Source: an uncultured Pseudomonadales bacterium
Lineage (GTDB): Bacteria; Pseudomonadota; Gammaproteobacteria; Pseudomonadales; Azotimanducaceae
DNA: 64,000 nucleotides
Direction of reading: 5' to 3'
Assembly: GCA_958296405.1 (NCBI GenBank)
Contig: OY282519.1
Span: 2,340,132-2,404,131 of the forward strand
A program made the position numbers and the translations under genes. A model generated the notes under the pieces. The model searched no databases, was not told the DNA's origin, and saw nothing but the letters and a program-made list of their open reading frames with translations. The number at the start of each line of letters is the position of its first letter. Positions within the stretch are counted from its first letter, which is position 1. This document shows positions 44,073 through 53,345 of the stretch, in pieces.

Positions 44073-45122
44073 CTACCGCGTGACGCCTTGGCAGAAGCCG
44101 GCGATGCTGCGCGCCGTCTCGCGGCTGATGTCTGGGCAGGTCATCGGGAAAATCTCGGTGCCGTGGATGGTGCCCATCACTTGGCGACACTGCGCCTTCA
44201 CGCCGGCGCGGCACAGCAGGCGGTAGAAGTTGATGCCTTCGTCGCGCAGCGGGTCGCATTCGTTCACGCTGATGACTGTGGGCGGCAGGCCGCGCACATC
44301 GTCTTCCGTCGCAAAGCCGGGCCAAGCGAGCGGGTTGCCCTTTTCGAGCTCCTCGATGCCGTAGGCCATCGCGCCGCGATTGTTGTGCAAATCCAACAGG
44401 ATGCCGTTGTTCTCGATGGATGAAGGGTTTTCGTCCATGGGCCAGCGGCCGGCGATGTACGGGCACAAGGAGTACAGGCCGCGGATGACGCCGATGTCGC
44501 CATCCCGCAGCAGCTTGAGGCCAGTGGCCAGCGTGAGGTTGCCGCCGCCGCTTTCGCCGGCGACGATGATGTTGTCCGCGTCGATGCCGAGCTTGCCGGC
44601 GTTCGCCGCCACCCACTTCACGCCGGAAACGCAATCGTTCAAGCCGGCGGGGTAAGGCGCCACTTCCGGCACCGAGGAGGCCGTCAAGCAGTTGCGGAAG
44701 TCCACCATCGCCACCGCAACGCCCTGTGCCGCAATGATTCTGCCCCAAGCGCGGTAATTGCCGTCGAAGCAAGACATCACCATCATGCCGCCGCCGTGGA
44801 TGTAGTAGACGCACGGCTTCGCGTCATCCCCATCCGGGCGAATGAACTGAATGTTGATGGTGTTGCCGTCCGGCTGAGACGGCACTTCGAACTTGGTGAC
44901 CGTGAGGCCCGCTGAAGGCGCGATCTCTTCGGTGTCGCAGGTGTTCATGAACGCCTTCAGCGCCTCGTCCGCAGCGCGCGCCTCGGGCGTGTTCGCTTGC
45001 GCCAAGGCGTCTTCTCGGCTGGCCGCGTCCGGCTGGGCAGGGATGGGGAACGCCCCCATCATGGCTTTGATGCGGGGCTCGATGCGCGGGTCGTTAAGAA
45101 TCTTGTTTTCGCTCACGGTCAC
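44073..45122 (-). CDS. Alpha/beta hydrolase of the hormone-sensitive-lipase type
   Basis: 349 residues from GTG 45120-45122, whose TG overlaps the upstream stop (GTGA). The HGGG oxyanion motif is at 109-112 (YYIHGGGMM), the nucleophile is Ser191 in VAGESGGGNL, the acid Asp290 in NECDPLRDEG and the base His320 in TIHGTEIF. It should cleave short-chain esters or lactones. A nearby Baeyer-Villiger monooxygenase makes ester or lactone products that such an enzyme could open (inference). Translationally coupled to the preceding secreted-protein gene. Confidence 0.92.
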   Translation of the reverse strand: MTVSENKILNDPRIEPRIKAMMGAFPIPAQPDAASREDALAQANTPEARAADEALKAFMNTCDTEEIAPSAGLTVTKFEVPSQPDGNTINIQFIRPDGDDAKPCVYYIHGGGMMVMSCFDGNYRAWGRIIAAQGVAVAMVDFRNCLTASSVPEVAPYPAGLNDCVSGVKWVAANAGKLGIDADNIIVAGESGGGNLTLATGLKLLRDGDIGVIRGLYSLCPYIAGRWPMDENPSSIENNGILLDLHNNRGAMAYGIEELEKGNPLAWPGFATEDDVRGLPPTVISVNECDPLRDEGINFYRLLCRAGVKAQCRQVMGTIHGTEIFPMTCPDISRETARSIAGFCQGVTR

Positions 45123-46192
45123 TCGCCCCCTACGCTCGCTGCGTAATCCGCTTCGAGCAGCCGCGCGCCGCGCAGGATGTTGCCGAGGGCGTAGTTCGCC
45201 TCGTGGCAGGCGTATTCGTAAACGCTGCCGTCCGCGGCCGGCCAAGGATATTCGCCGCTCCAAGGCTCCTCCCACGAAGTGGGGTCGGTGACGGTGAAGT
45301 TGTAGCTCAACGTGTCTGCATCGACGCGGCGGAAGCGTTCCACCACATGCAAATCTGCCGAGGCGCCGAATATGTAGAGGCCAGACTTGTCGCGGAAGTG
45401 CTTTGTCTCCACCACCAGCGTGTCGCCGTCCCACCAGCCGATGGAATCACCCATCCACTTGCGCACTTCAGCCGGCCCATGCTCGCTGTTCAAGCGGATG
45501 ATGCGGGCGTCATGCACCATCTCGTTCAAGATCATCACATGGTCTGGCGTTTGCACGATGCGCTTCACGTTGTTGTAGAGCACCGGCAGCATCGGCGGGC
45601 CGGATGTGGAGCCGAAGCCAAGCAGGCAGCGCTCGCCCAAGGGGCGGATTTCGGGATCGTCATAGGGGCCAACCGGGCGGTTCTGCTTCATCCACCAAGC
45701 CTCGCCGGTGTTCTCGCCGAAGAGGCTCAGCACACCCATGGCGTTGGCCTGCCCCGCCGGCGTGAGCTGCGGCAACTGGCCGTTCGGCGGATCGTGGATG
45801 ATCGACGTGCGGTACTTGCCATCGACGACGAAGCCGTCGCTGCCAGGGTCGATCCAAAAGGCGTTGTAGCCGCCGACGTTGCCGGCGGCGCCGGGAGAGC
45901 CGTCGCCACCCACCGGCGGCGCGCCGCGGTTTGGGTCGCTCGGCTTGGAATCCGCTTCGATGATGCTCTGCACCAAGTCGTCGGCCAAGTTCTTGGCCTG
46001 CGCGGCTTCTTCCGGGGTGAGATACAGGTTGTCGCCGAACTCCTTCGGCCGTTGCAGCGGCGTGAGCGTGGCGATGTCGTAAACGCCGCTCAGGTCTGGC
46101 CGTCCATCTGCGGTGCGGGGAATGTCCGCAGCGGCGGTGAGCCCCCAAGACGCGGCCAATCCGACGAGCAGGGAAAGCAGTGTGCGGGGCAT
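45119..46192 (-). CDS. Secreted hypothetical protein
   Basis: 357 residues. Signal peptide MPRTLLSLLVGLAASWGLTA followed by an Ala-type cleavage site. The mature protein starts IPRTADGRPDLSGVYDIATL, a phrase common to a large family of exported proteins in environmental bacteria that carry a lipocalin-like beta-rich fold: DSIGWWDGDTLVVETKHF and HVVERFRRVDADTLSYNF. Function has not been established. It is expressed with the hydrolase through a 4-bp overlap, so it may act on the same substrate in the periplasm. Confidence 0.8.
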   Translation of the reverse strand: MPRTLLSLLVGLAASWGLTAAADIPRTADGRPDLSGVYDIATLTPLQRPKEFGDNLYLTPEEAAQAKNLADDLVQSIIEADSKPSDPNRGAPPVGGDGSPGAAGNVGGYNAFWIDPGSDGFVVDGKYRTSIIHDPPNGQLPQLTPAGQANAMGVLSLFGENTGEAWWMKQNRPVGPYDDPEIRPLGERCLLGFGSTSGPPMLPVLYNNVKRIVQTPDHVMILNEMVHDARIIRLNSEHGPAEVRKWMGDSIGWWDGDTLVVETKHFRDKSGLYIFGASADLHVVERFRRVDADTLSYNFTVTDPTSWEEPWSGEYPWPAADGSVYEYACHEANYALGNILRGARLLEADYAASVGGE

Positions 46193-46277
46193 GGCGAGCC
46201 TCCGTTTTTTCGGTGCAGTCGCACCCTAACATACCAGAGGTTGCCGCCCGTCGGCGACGCTCCGCCCCCGGCGTGGC

Positions 46278-47882
46278 TCAGTTGCTCAGGGCGAACCCCT
46301 CATAGCCTTGCGCCGCCACTGCGTCGCACCGCTCCACATAGAGCGGATAGCCGACGTAGGGCATGAAGACGCGGGGCTTGCCGGGCACGTTGGCGCCGAG
46401 ATACCAAGAGTTGCAGGTGGGATAGAGCGTCTCGCCGGCAATGGCGTTGACATGCGCCACCCACTCCTCTTGCGCCCGCTCCGTGGCTTCGATGGCGGCG
46501 AGGCCGTGGCCGCGCAGATGCGCGATGCAGGCGGCAATCCAATCCACATGCTGCTGGATGGACACCAGCATGTTCGTCAACACCGAAGGGCTGCCGGGGC
46601 CAGAGATCATGAAGAGGTTGGGGAAGCCGGCCACCGCCAAGCCCAGATAGGTGACCGGCCCCGCAGACCACTTGTCTTTCAGTGCTTCGCCGCCGCGGCC
46701 GCGAATGTCGATGCGATTCAACGTGCCAGTCATCGCGTCGAAGCCGGTCGCCAACACCAGGCAATCGACTGCATGCGTTTCGCCGCCGGCCACCACGCCA
46801 TCCGGCGTGATCTCTTCAATCGGCGCTTCGCGCACGTCCACCAGCGTCACGTTGGGGCGGTTGAATGTTTCGTAATAGCCGGTGTCTAGACAAGGCCGCT
46901 TGCAGCCGAAGACGTTGCTTGGCGAGAGCAGGGCGGCGGTGTGCGGGTTCTCCACCACTTCCGCGATGCGCTCGCGCACGAACTGTGCCGCCGTCTCGTT
47001 GGATTCGCGGCTCACCAGCAAGTCGTTGTAGCCGATCAGGAAGGAGAAGCCTCCCCTCTGCCAACCGGATTCGTATTGGCGTTGCCGGGCTTCGGCATCG
47101 TCTTCCAAGGCGCCGCCGGGGCGCATGGGCATGTCTGCGCCGAGGGCGGCGGGCATCTTGCTGTTGCGGCTTCGGAAGGCGTCGTATTCCGCCTTCACGG
47201 AGCTTTGCACTGCTGGGCTCAGCGGGCCATTGCGCGCGGGAATCGAGTAGTTGGGCGTGCGTTGAAACACCGTGAGGTGCCGCGCTTGGGCGGCGATGAT
47301 GGGTATCGCTTGGATGGCTGAGGAGCCGGTGCCAATGATGCCGACGCGCTGATTGGAGAAATCCACCCCTTCGTGGGGCCACTTGCCGGTGTGGTGAACA
47401 TCGCCGCGGAAACTCTCCAACCCCTTGAAGCGCGGCGTGTTGGTGGAGGAGAGGCACCCAGTTGCCATGATGCAGAAGCGCGCGGCGACGTGCGTTCCGG
47501 CGTCTGTCCCGATGCGCCAGAGGTTGGCGTCTGCATCGAATGTCGCGGCGGTGACGCGGGTGTTGAACGCAAAGTGGCGCTTGAGATCGAAACGGTGTGC
47601 CACATGGTTGGCGTAGCGCAGGATCTCCGGTTGCCCAGCGTAGCGCTCAGACCACTCCCACTCCTGCTGCAGCGCGGCGTCGAATTGGTAGGAGTACTCC
47701 ATGCTCTCCACATCGCAGCGGGCGCCTGGGTAGCGATTCCAGTACCAAGTGCCGCCGACGTCCCCGCCGGCCTCGAAGCCGCGCACCGTCAACCCGGCTT
47801 GGTGCAGCCGGTGCGCCATGTAAAGCCCTGCAAAGCCAGCGCCGACGACCACGGCGTCCGCGCGCTCGAATTGTTCCGCCAT
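46278..47882 (-). CDS. Flavin-dependent Baeyer-Villiger-type monooxygenase
   Basis: 534 residues from ATG 47880-47882 with a purine-rich GGAGAAGAGG site before it; an extra ATG at 47903 is less likely. FAD-binding GAGFAG is at 14-19. The BVMO fingerprint FRGDVHHTGKWP precedes the NADPH-binding GIIGTGSSAIQ. GTWYWNRYPGARCDVES is the conserved flavin-near segment. It uses NADPH and O2 to insert oxygen next to a ketone carbonyl, giving esters or lactones. Together with the hydrolase genes it forms a plausible ketone-degradation group. Divergent from the PhyH gene. Confidence 0.93.
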   Translation of the reverse strand: MAEQFERADAVVVGAGFAGLYMAHRLHQAGLTVRGFEAGGDVGGTWYWNRYPGARCDVESMEYSYQFDAALQQEWEWSERYAGQPEILRYANHVAHRFDLKRHFAFNTRVTAATFDADANLWRIGTDAGTHVAARFCIMATGCLSSTNTPRFKGLESFRGDVHHTGKWPHEGVDFSNQRVGIIGTGSSAIQAIPIIAAQARHLTVFQRTPNYSIPARNGPLSPAVQSSVKAEYDAFRSRNSKMPAALGADMPMRPGGALEDDAEARQRQYESGWQRGGFSFLIGYNDLLVSRESNETAAQFVRERIAEVVENPHTAALLSPSNVFGCKRPCLDTGYYETFNRPNVTLVDVREAPIEEITPDGVVAGGETHAVDCLVLATGFDAMTGTLNRIDIRGRGGEALKDKWSAGPVTYLGLAVAGFPNLFMISGPGSPSVLTNMLVSIQQHVDWIAACIAHLRGHGLAAIEATERAQEEWVAHVNAIAGETLYPTCNSWYLGANVPGKPRVFMPYVGYPLYVERCDAVAAQGYEGFALSN

Positions 47883-47999
47883 CCTCTTCTCCCCCCTCTC
47901 CATCTTCTCCCCCCGATCGGCGAGGCTGGATTCTACGCCAGCCTTCGGCGCTGACAGAGGGAGCTATACTCGGCTTTCCTCGGTTCAGGAAGAAGCGCG

Positions 48000-48878
48000 A
48001 TGGACGCTGACCGCTGGCACGCCACCTCAACCATGCCGCCTGCCTATAGGCTCATCAAGGAACGGGGGCTTGACACGCATCTCACGGAACTTGAAGCCTA
48101 CGGGCTGACCATCCTCACACCAGAGGAAATTGGCGAGCCTCGGCTGCTCGAACGGGCGCGGGAGGCTGTGCTGCGCATCGCCGAAGCCCGCACGGGCGTG
48201 AAGCACGACATCGAAACCGGCGCGCACGGCTCGATGGATGTTGTCGGCGCCAACGACAGCCAGTATCTGCTGTTTTCGTTCCTCGAAGAAGACCCAGTGT
48301 TCGAGGAGATCATCCAACACCCGATGACCTTGCCCATCATTGATTACTACTTGGGCGAGGACTGTCAGCTCTCATCGCTCACTTGCTTCATCAAGTGGCA
48401 GAACGAGAAAGGCTATGGGCCTAACTTGGGCTTGCATAACGATTCCGGCCTGTATCGCGCGGGGCCGCTGCCGGGCCGCCCACATGTGTTCAACACGAAC
48501 TGGATTCTCACGGACTACACTTTGGACAACGGCGCCTTCTGCATCGTGCCCGGCTCGCACAAGCTCTGCCGGCATCCAAAGCCGGGCGAAGGGGTGGAGG
48601 ACGCAGTGCCGGTGGAAGCGCCGGCTGGCTCCGTGCTGGTGTTCCACGGCAACGTCTGGCACGGTGCCTTCCCGCGCAAGAACCCAGGCTTGCGGCTCTC
48701 CATCAATGCCTATTACTGCGGCGGCCACTACCGCGCGCAGGAGAGCTTCCGCGGGCGCATCAGCGAAGCAATGGTGGCGCGCAACGGCGAGCGCTTCCAA
48801 CAGCTCGTGGGCTACGACGACATCTGGGGCTTCAGCGACGCGCGCGGGCCGATGTCTTGGCACAAACGCGCCTCGTGA
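48000..48878 (+). CDS. Phytanoyl-CoA dioxygenase family (PhyH) protein
   Basis: 292 residues from ATG 48000 with a GGAAGAAG site. The double-stranded beta-helix Fe(II) ligands are His146 and Asp148 in LGLHNDSGLY and His221 in NVWHGAFPRKN; a 2-oxoglutarate-binding Arg follows in PGLRLSINAYY. It hydroxylates a substrate using 2-oxoglutarate and O2. Normal length. Its TGA overlaps the GTG of the next gene. Confidence 0.92.
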   Translation: MDADRWHATSTMPPAYRLIKERGLDTHLTELEAYGLTILTPEEIGEPRLLERAREAVLRIAEARTGVKHDIETGAHGSMDVVGANDSQYLLFSFLEEDPVFEEIIQHPMTLPIIDYYLGEDCQLSSLTCFIKWQNEKGYGPNLGLHNDSGLYRAGPLPGRPHVFNTNWILTDYTLDNGAFCIVPGSHKLCRHPKPGEGVEDAVPVEAPAGSVLVFHGNVWHGAFPRKNPGLRLSINAYYCGGHYRAQESFRGRISEAMVARNGERFQQLVGYDDIWGFSDARGPMSWHKRAS

Positions 48879-49270
48879 TCCCGCACTGGCAGGCGCGGCT
48901 CGCCAAGCGCTACCCGGCCGTGGCCGTGGGCTGCGGGCTTGGAGTTGTGGCGCTTGTCGTGTGGAGCGCGTGGCCGCCCTTGGGCTGGGCCTTCGTGGCG
49001 CTCGTTGCATGGGCGGCCTTCGCGCCGTGGCTCTTCTACGCCTCAAGCCACGTCGCTTTGCGAACCAGCGCCCTGGCCGCTTGGTACCGGCTGCTGGCGC
49101 CGAGCGCGTTGCTGGGCGGCGTTGCCGTCTTGGCGTGGCAGGTGGCGGCGCGGGACGCCTACGAGTTCCCCATGGCGGTGGTTGCCGTGCCGCTGGCGCA
49201 GCTCATCTTCGTGCTACCGTTCGTGCTGAATACGTCGACGGATACGAGGATTAGGGGGAAGGCGGGCTAG
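48875..49270 (+). CDS. Small integral membrane protein
   Basis: 131 residues from GTG 48875, coupled to the PhyH gene by a GTGA overlap. Four hydrophobic segments are visible: AVAVGCGLGVVALVVWSAWP, LGWAFVALVAWAAFAPWLFY, LLAPSALLGGVAVLAWQVAA and MAVVAVPLAQLIFVLPFVLN. No known domain. Confidence 0.7.
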   Translation: MIPHWQARLAKRYPAVAVGCGLGVVALVVWSAWPPLGWAFVALVAWAAFAPWLFYASSHVALRTSALAAWYRLLAPSALLGGVAVLAWQVAARDAYEFPMAVVAVPLAQLIFVLPFVLNTSTDTRIRGKAG

Positions 49271-49401
49271 GGCCTCGGCCTGAGCGGGGATGAGGGTGCC
49301 TGCCGAAGCGGCCTCCGGCCGCGCCGGCCCGGTCTCGGTGCTGGGGATGAAGTAGCATGTCGCAGACGGTTAGGGCTTGAAGTCGACACGGGTGTGGGCC
49401 T

Positions 49402-50031
49402 ATGGAAAGCGTCTTCATTTACTGGGACAACTCCAACATCTTTCACGAAGCGCAACGGTTGGCGGCGGAACGCGAGGACGGGCCGGATGCCCGCTATCGT
49501 GTGCGCATCCAGTTCGAGCGTTTGTACCGCCTTGCCCACGCCGACCGTCCCGTGCAGAAGGCATTGACGGCTGGCTCCGTGCCGCCGGAAATGCGTCAGC
49601 TATGGAACCGCATTGAAGGGATGGGAATACAGGTGAAGCTCTTTGACCGGGGCGACCCCTCCCGAGGTGAGCAGGAAATGCCAGACCAGAGGCTGCAATT
49701 GTCGATGCTAGAGGATGCACTGGATTTCAACGGCGACCCCGGCATCGTCGTGGTGCTGACAGGCGACGGCGCTGGCTACTACGAAGGCGCTGGCTTTCAC
49801 AGCACCTTGGAACGGATGCGCAAACGGGGGTGGCGGGTGGAAGTGCTTTCGTGGGCGCACGCCTGCAACCAGCACATGCGCAGGTGGGCGGAAGCCAACG
49901 GTGTTTTCGTCTCTTTGGACGATTTCTACGACGCCATCACGTTCCTGGAGCCGTCCAGGCCTGGGCACGAATTGGCGGCATCAAGGGCTCCAGCGGAACT
50001 GGATCTTTCGAGGCGGCAAACGGCCCCATAG
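49402..50031 (+). CDS. NYN domain (PIN-like) RNase, LabA/DUF88 type
   Basis: 209 residues from ATG 49402. The first active-site Asp is in FIYWDNSNIF (Asp9). The central DQRLQLSMLEDALDFNGD and VVVLTGDGAGYYEGAGF carry the further acidic residues. The RKRGWRVEVLSWAHACNQHM strand completes the Rossmann-like NYN fold. NYN proteins are metal-dependent RNases found in bacteria with unclear targets. Monocistronic with a 131-bp upstream region; convergent with the HTH gene. Confidence 0.88.
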   Translation: MESVFIYWDNSNIFHEAQRLAAEREDGPDARYRVRIQFERLYRLAHADRPVQKALTAGSVPPEMRQLWNRIEGMGIQVKLFDRGDPSRGEQEMPDQRLQLSMLEDALDFNGDPGIVVVLTGDGAGYYEGAGFHSTLERMRKRGWRVEVLSWAHACNQHMRRWAEANGVFVSLDDFYDAITFLEPSRPGHELAASRAPAELDLSRRQTAP

Positions 50032-50047
50032 GCGAGAAGTGGAGGGG

Positions 50048-50506
50048 CTAACTCACCCACTCCGTCGCCAGCCTCCCCATGTCTTCGCGGTCTCGGCCTA
50101 GGATTTCGGCAGCGGGTCCTAGAGATACGTTCACGCTCCACCGCAAGCCGAACAAGCCGATGCAGGCGATCTTCCATGAAGTCGTGGCGTGTGAAGCTCG
50201 CCGGCTCCCCGGCCCGCGGCCAACTCCATGCGAATTCGCTTTTCCCAATGCCCTGCGGCTCGTCGGCTTTGCGCGAAATCGCACACTCTCCAGCGGGTGG
50301 ACCGGCGTGACCAGTTCGCTTGCGGGTACGCCCGGCGCCTTGGCGAGGGCGTAAGGAGTCTTCGCTCTGGGGACGACAGCGCCTCGTTCGATGCGTCCCA
50401 GCGCTAAGCGCGACAACCCGGCCTTCGCGGCCAAACCCTCCTGCGTCAGCCGGCGATCCAATCGTAGCCGCGCCACATTGGCCGACACGCATGTTCCTTC
50501 GGGCAC
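50048..50506 (-). CDS. XRE-type HTH protein, possibly degenerate
   Basis: 152 residues. Residues 8-65 are a standard XRE helix-turn-helix: RLRLDRRLTQEGLAAKAGLS, then LALGRIERGAVVPRA. The following PVHPLESVRFRAK is the hinge seen in regulators that continue into a longer helical or ImmA-like domain. Here the sequence turns basic and low-homology before a short C-terminal piece (PAAEILGRDREDMGRLA), so internal deletion or frameshift is suspected. If functional, it is a DNA-binding repressor of unknown target. Confidence 0.5.
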   Translation of the reverse strand: MPEGTCVSANVARLRLDRRLTQEGLAAKAGLSRLALGRIERGAVVPRAKTPYALAKAPGVPASELVTPVHPLESVRFRAKPTSRRALGKANSHGVGRGPGSRRASHATTSWKIACIGLFGLRWSVNVSLGPAAEILGRDREDMGRLATEWVS

Positions 50507-50603
50507 GGGGCCTTGGATTCAAAGACCGGCAGACCGTCTCCGCAGTGGCAACAATGCCAGTTATCTCGAACGCGCAGCTCCGCCGGCCATATCATTCCGC
50601 GCC

Positions 50604-51989
50604 ATGCCGAGCCACAACGCCTCCCACCCCCCCGATGACGCGCCGCCGGCCGCGGCGACGGTCGGCGCTGACGCGGGCCGGGATGCGGCGATCGTCCTCG
50701 TCACGCGGATGGGGGTGGCAGTTGCCAGCATCGCCAGCCAGAGCCTGTTGGCGTACCTGTTGTTGCCGGCGGGGCGGGGTGCCTATGCGGTTTGCGTCAC
50801 GTTCGCTTACTTGCTCGGCATGCTGCTGTCCTTGAGCGGCGACATCGGTGCGCAGTTCCTTGCCATGAGTGGCCGCGCGAGCGTCTCGAAGGGTTCGGCG
50901 CTCGGCATCGGCATTTGCCTCGTCGGCAGCCTCGTGGCCATCGCGCTGGCGCTGCCGCTCATCGGCAGTGACCTCGCGTTCTTCTCCAAGGCGCCGGCAA
51001 GCGCATTCTTCACCTCGCTCGCGCTCATCCCGCTTTCCTGCTGTTCGTTCGCCGTGGAAATGCAAGTCGCTGGACTACGCCGCTTCCTTGCGTTGGCGGT
51101 ATACCTCTCGGCGCAATCCTTGGTGGTGGTCGCTGGTGTGGTGGCATTGGTTTGGTGGCTCGATTGGGGTGTCGAAGGGGGGCTTATGGCGCTGTGCGCC
51201 GGCCATGTGGTGTTGCTCGCAAGTTGTGTATGGGATCTGCGCAAGCACGCTGGGTTGCGGCTTGAGGTACCGTCGCGGCGGGAACTTGCGGGTGCGCTGG
51301 ACTACGGCTTGCGCGTTCACCTTTCGCGCGTGGGGGGCGTCGTCGAGCCGCGCGTGGGCATCCTTGCGCTCGCGTTGCTTGGCAGCCAAGGCGAAGTGGG
51401 TCTGTTTGCCGCGATGAGTGCCATCATGATGCATCTGCACCTTCTGGCAGATTCGGTGAGCATTGCGCTGTACCCACGCATCGTCGCCGGCGGCGTCAAC
51501 GCCGCGGGCATGATCGGACGCGGGTTGCGCGTCGCTTGCGGTGCCACGGCGTTGGCGTTGGCAGTGCTGTTGCCAATCAGCAAACCGCTGGTGGCCTTGC
51601 TGCTCTCCGCGGCGTTCGTGCCGGCGGTGCCGATGATGTGGATCATGGCGCCTGGCGTCCTCGCCGGCGCTGCAGCTGCGCTCTTTGTCAGCTACTTCAA
51701 GGGCATAGACCGGCCAAGCGTGTGCTCGTGGGCCACTTGGGCAGGGCTCAGCGCGAACGTCATGGCCTGCGCTGCGCTCTATCCACTCTTCGGCATGGTC
51801 GGCGTGGCGTGGGGCTTCACCATCGGCCTCGGCGTGCGCACCGTCTGCCTCATGGCGACTTTCCACCGTTCCACCAGCGTGTCGTGGCGGACGCTGTGGA
51901 CGCCATCGCGAGGGGACCTTGTGTGGCTGCGCGGAGTACTTTCGTTTAGGGCCGCCGCCGCGCCGTTGGCCGGGCACGTGGGCGATTGA
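50604..51989 (+). CDS. Polysaccharide flippase-like membrane protein (MOP/Wzx type)
   Basis: 461 residues from ATG 50604; the frame is open upstream but without homology. About twelve hydrophobic segments run through the protein, including VTRMGVAVASIASQSLLAYL, LALIPLSCCSFAVEMQVAGL and VACGATALALAVLLPISKPL. Architecture and the glycan-gene context fit a lipid-linked oligosaccharide flippase in the inner membrane. Confidence 0.8.
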   Translation: MPSHNASHPPDDAPPAAATVGADAGRDAAIVLVTRMGVAVASIASQSLLAYLLLPAGRGAYAVCVTFAYLLGMLLSLSGDIGAQFLAMSGRASVSKGSALGIGICLVGSLVAIALALPLIGSDLAFFSKAPASAFFTSLALIPLSCCSFAVEMQVAGLRRFLALAVYLSAQSLVVVAGVVALVWWLDWGVEGGLMALCAGHVVLLASCVWDLRKHAGLRLEVPSRRELAGALDYGLRVHLSRVGGVVEPRVGILALALLGSQGEVGLFAAMSAIMMHLHLLADSVSIALYPRIVAGGVNAAGMIGRGLRVACGATALALAVLLPISKPLVALLLSAAFVPAVPMMWIMAPGVLAGAAAALFVSYFKGIDRPSVCSWATWAGLSANVMACAALYPLFGMVGVAWGFTIGLGVRTVCLMATFHRSTSVSWRTLWTPSRGDLVWLRGVLSFRAAAAPLAGHVGD

Positions 51990-52103
51990 GGCAAGTTGCC
52001 CGGCGCAAGAAGGCCGCGTGTGGCTGTGTTTGGCGCCGGCCCCGTGGCGCGAATTGGGCTCGACTGCGGAGCGTCGCTGGATGCGAGCGCTTAAGGTGCC
52101 GCG

Positions 52104-53315
52104 TCAACCGCGCGCTAGGGCGCTGAGCGCTGTGGCCAGCTCCGTCGCCTCATCCACCAGCGCATAGGCTGGCAGTGGCAGAGCGGCCGCGTTGTCGCGC
52201 CACCGCTGCCAGTCTGTGGCGGTGATTGCTGCGATCTCGCTGGCCGCGTCATCTGGGCTCGCCGCGTCCAATACTAGGCCGAGGTTCCGTCGGGCGATGT
52301 GTTCGGCGTCTGTGCAGCCGGCGCGCACGATCAGGGGCTTTGCGAACAAACACGCTTCGTAGTACTTGTTGGTTTGCGCCCAGCAATGCGGAATCGTGGT
52401 TCGGTAGCAGTCCATCACCATGTCCACCTGCCCATACAGCCGCGGCAAGTCCTCGGGCGAACGATAGCCGCCGACATATTGGATGTTGGGGTTGTCGACG
52501 ACGCGCTCGAACGAGTCTGCATTCAGGCCGAGCGCCGTCAGGCGGTTGTCGAACGAACCCGCCAGCACGGCCGCAAAGCGGGCTGGCGCCTGCCGGGTGA
52601 GCGCATCCAACACGCGCAGCGACCAAGGTTCCCGCAGCACGCCGAACCAACCGATGCGCAGCGGCCGGTTGATGGGCGGGGAAGCCGGCGACGGTGCGCC
52701 TTCAGGTCGCACGGACTGGGCGAAGCCCTGCGCGAGTTTGTTTTCCACCACGATTGCGGGCGTCTTCAGCTTGAGCGAGCGCCGGTAGTAGGGCAGGTAG
52801 CCGGCGGTGGTGAGCACTAGGAGAGCGCTCTGGGAGAGGGCGAGCCGTTCCAGTGCGCGCACAGCGTGGCCCAGCCCGCCGGCAACTTGGGCTTCCACGA
52901 TGTCGGCGATCTCCACCGCCACCTTTGCATTGCCGCCGCGGCTCGCAAGCACCGCCAAGGCGCCGACGTCCGAATTGAAGGCATACACCAACTGGTTGCG
53001 CCGCACCGCCTTTCGCAACTTCGGCACAGCGCGCAAGAGCGCTCCGATGCGCCGGAAGTATTGGACGTTACGCAAGCTGCCGACGATTTGCATGGGCACA
53101 TCGGGCGCTCGCCCTGCGTCGTAATCCCGTTCGAAGGCGACAGCCTCGATGTCGAACCCAGCTGCTTTGAGGAGGTCTAGCCGACGGGCGATGCGCGCAT
53201 CGTTTTGGCGGGGCAATACGCACAATATCTTGATGGCGTCGCCGGTGGTTGCTGTGGCGACGGACGACTGCGCGTCCCCTAGGGCTTCGGAGCGCGACGA
53301 CACGGCGTTTGCCAT
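52104..53315 (-). CDS. Glycosyltransferase, family 4-like (GT-B fold)
   Basis: 403 residues from ATG 53313-53315; a TTG at 53339 would add 8. The N-terminal Rossmann domain begins IKILCVLPRQNDARIARRLD. The C-terminal nucleotide-sugar domain has RIGWFGVLREPWSLRVLDAL, IQYVGGYRSPEDLPRLYGQV and YEACLFAKPLIVR, with the Glu of the GT4 E-x7-E region. It transfers a sugar during exopolysaccharide or O-antigen assembly. It follows the epimerase gene on the same strand. Confidence 0.82.
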   Translation of the reverse strand: MANAVSSRSEALGDAQSSVATATTGDAIKILCVLPRQNDARIARRLDLLKAAGFDIEAVAFERDYDAGRAPDVPMQIVGSLRNVQYFRRIGALLRAVPKLRKAVRRNQLVYAFNSDVGALAVLASRGGNAKVAVEIADIVEAQVAGGLGHAVRALERLALSQSALLVLTTAGYLPYYRRSLKLKTPAIVVENKLAQGFAQSVRPEGAPSPASPPINRPLRIGWFGVLREPWSLRVLDALTRQAPARFAAVLAGSFDNRLTALGLNADSFERVVDNPNIQYVGGYRSPEDLPRLYGQVDMVMDCYRTTIPHCWAQTNKYYEACLFAKPLIVRAGCTDAEHIARRNLGLVLDAASPDDAASEIAAITATDWQRWRDNAAALPLPAYALVDEATELATALSALARG

Positions 53316-53345
53316 GAATGGCCGCGAGGCGCCGGCCAAGGAGTG

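Noticed and set aside
49308-49322. Hairpin GCGGCC-TCC-GGCCGC as terminator
   Set aside because: Short stem, no T tract; expected by chance in such GC-rich sequence.
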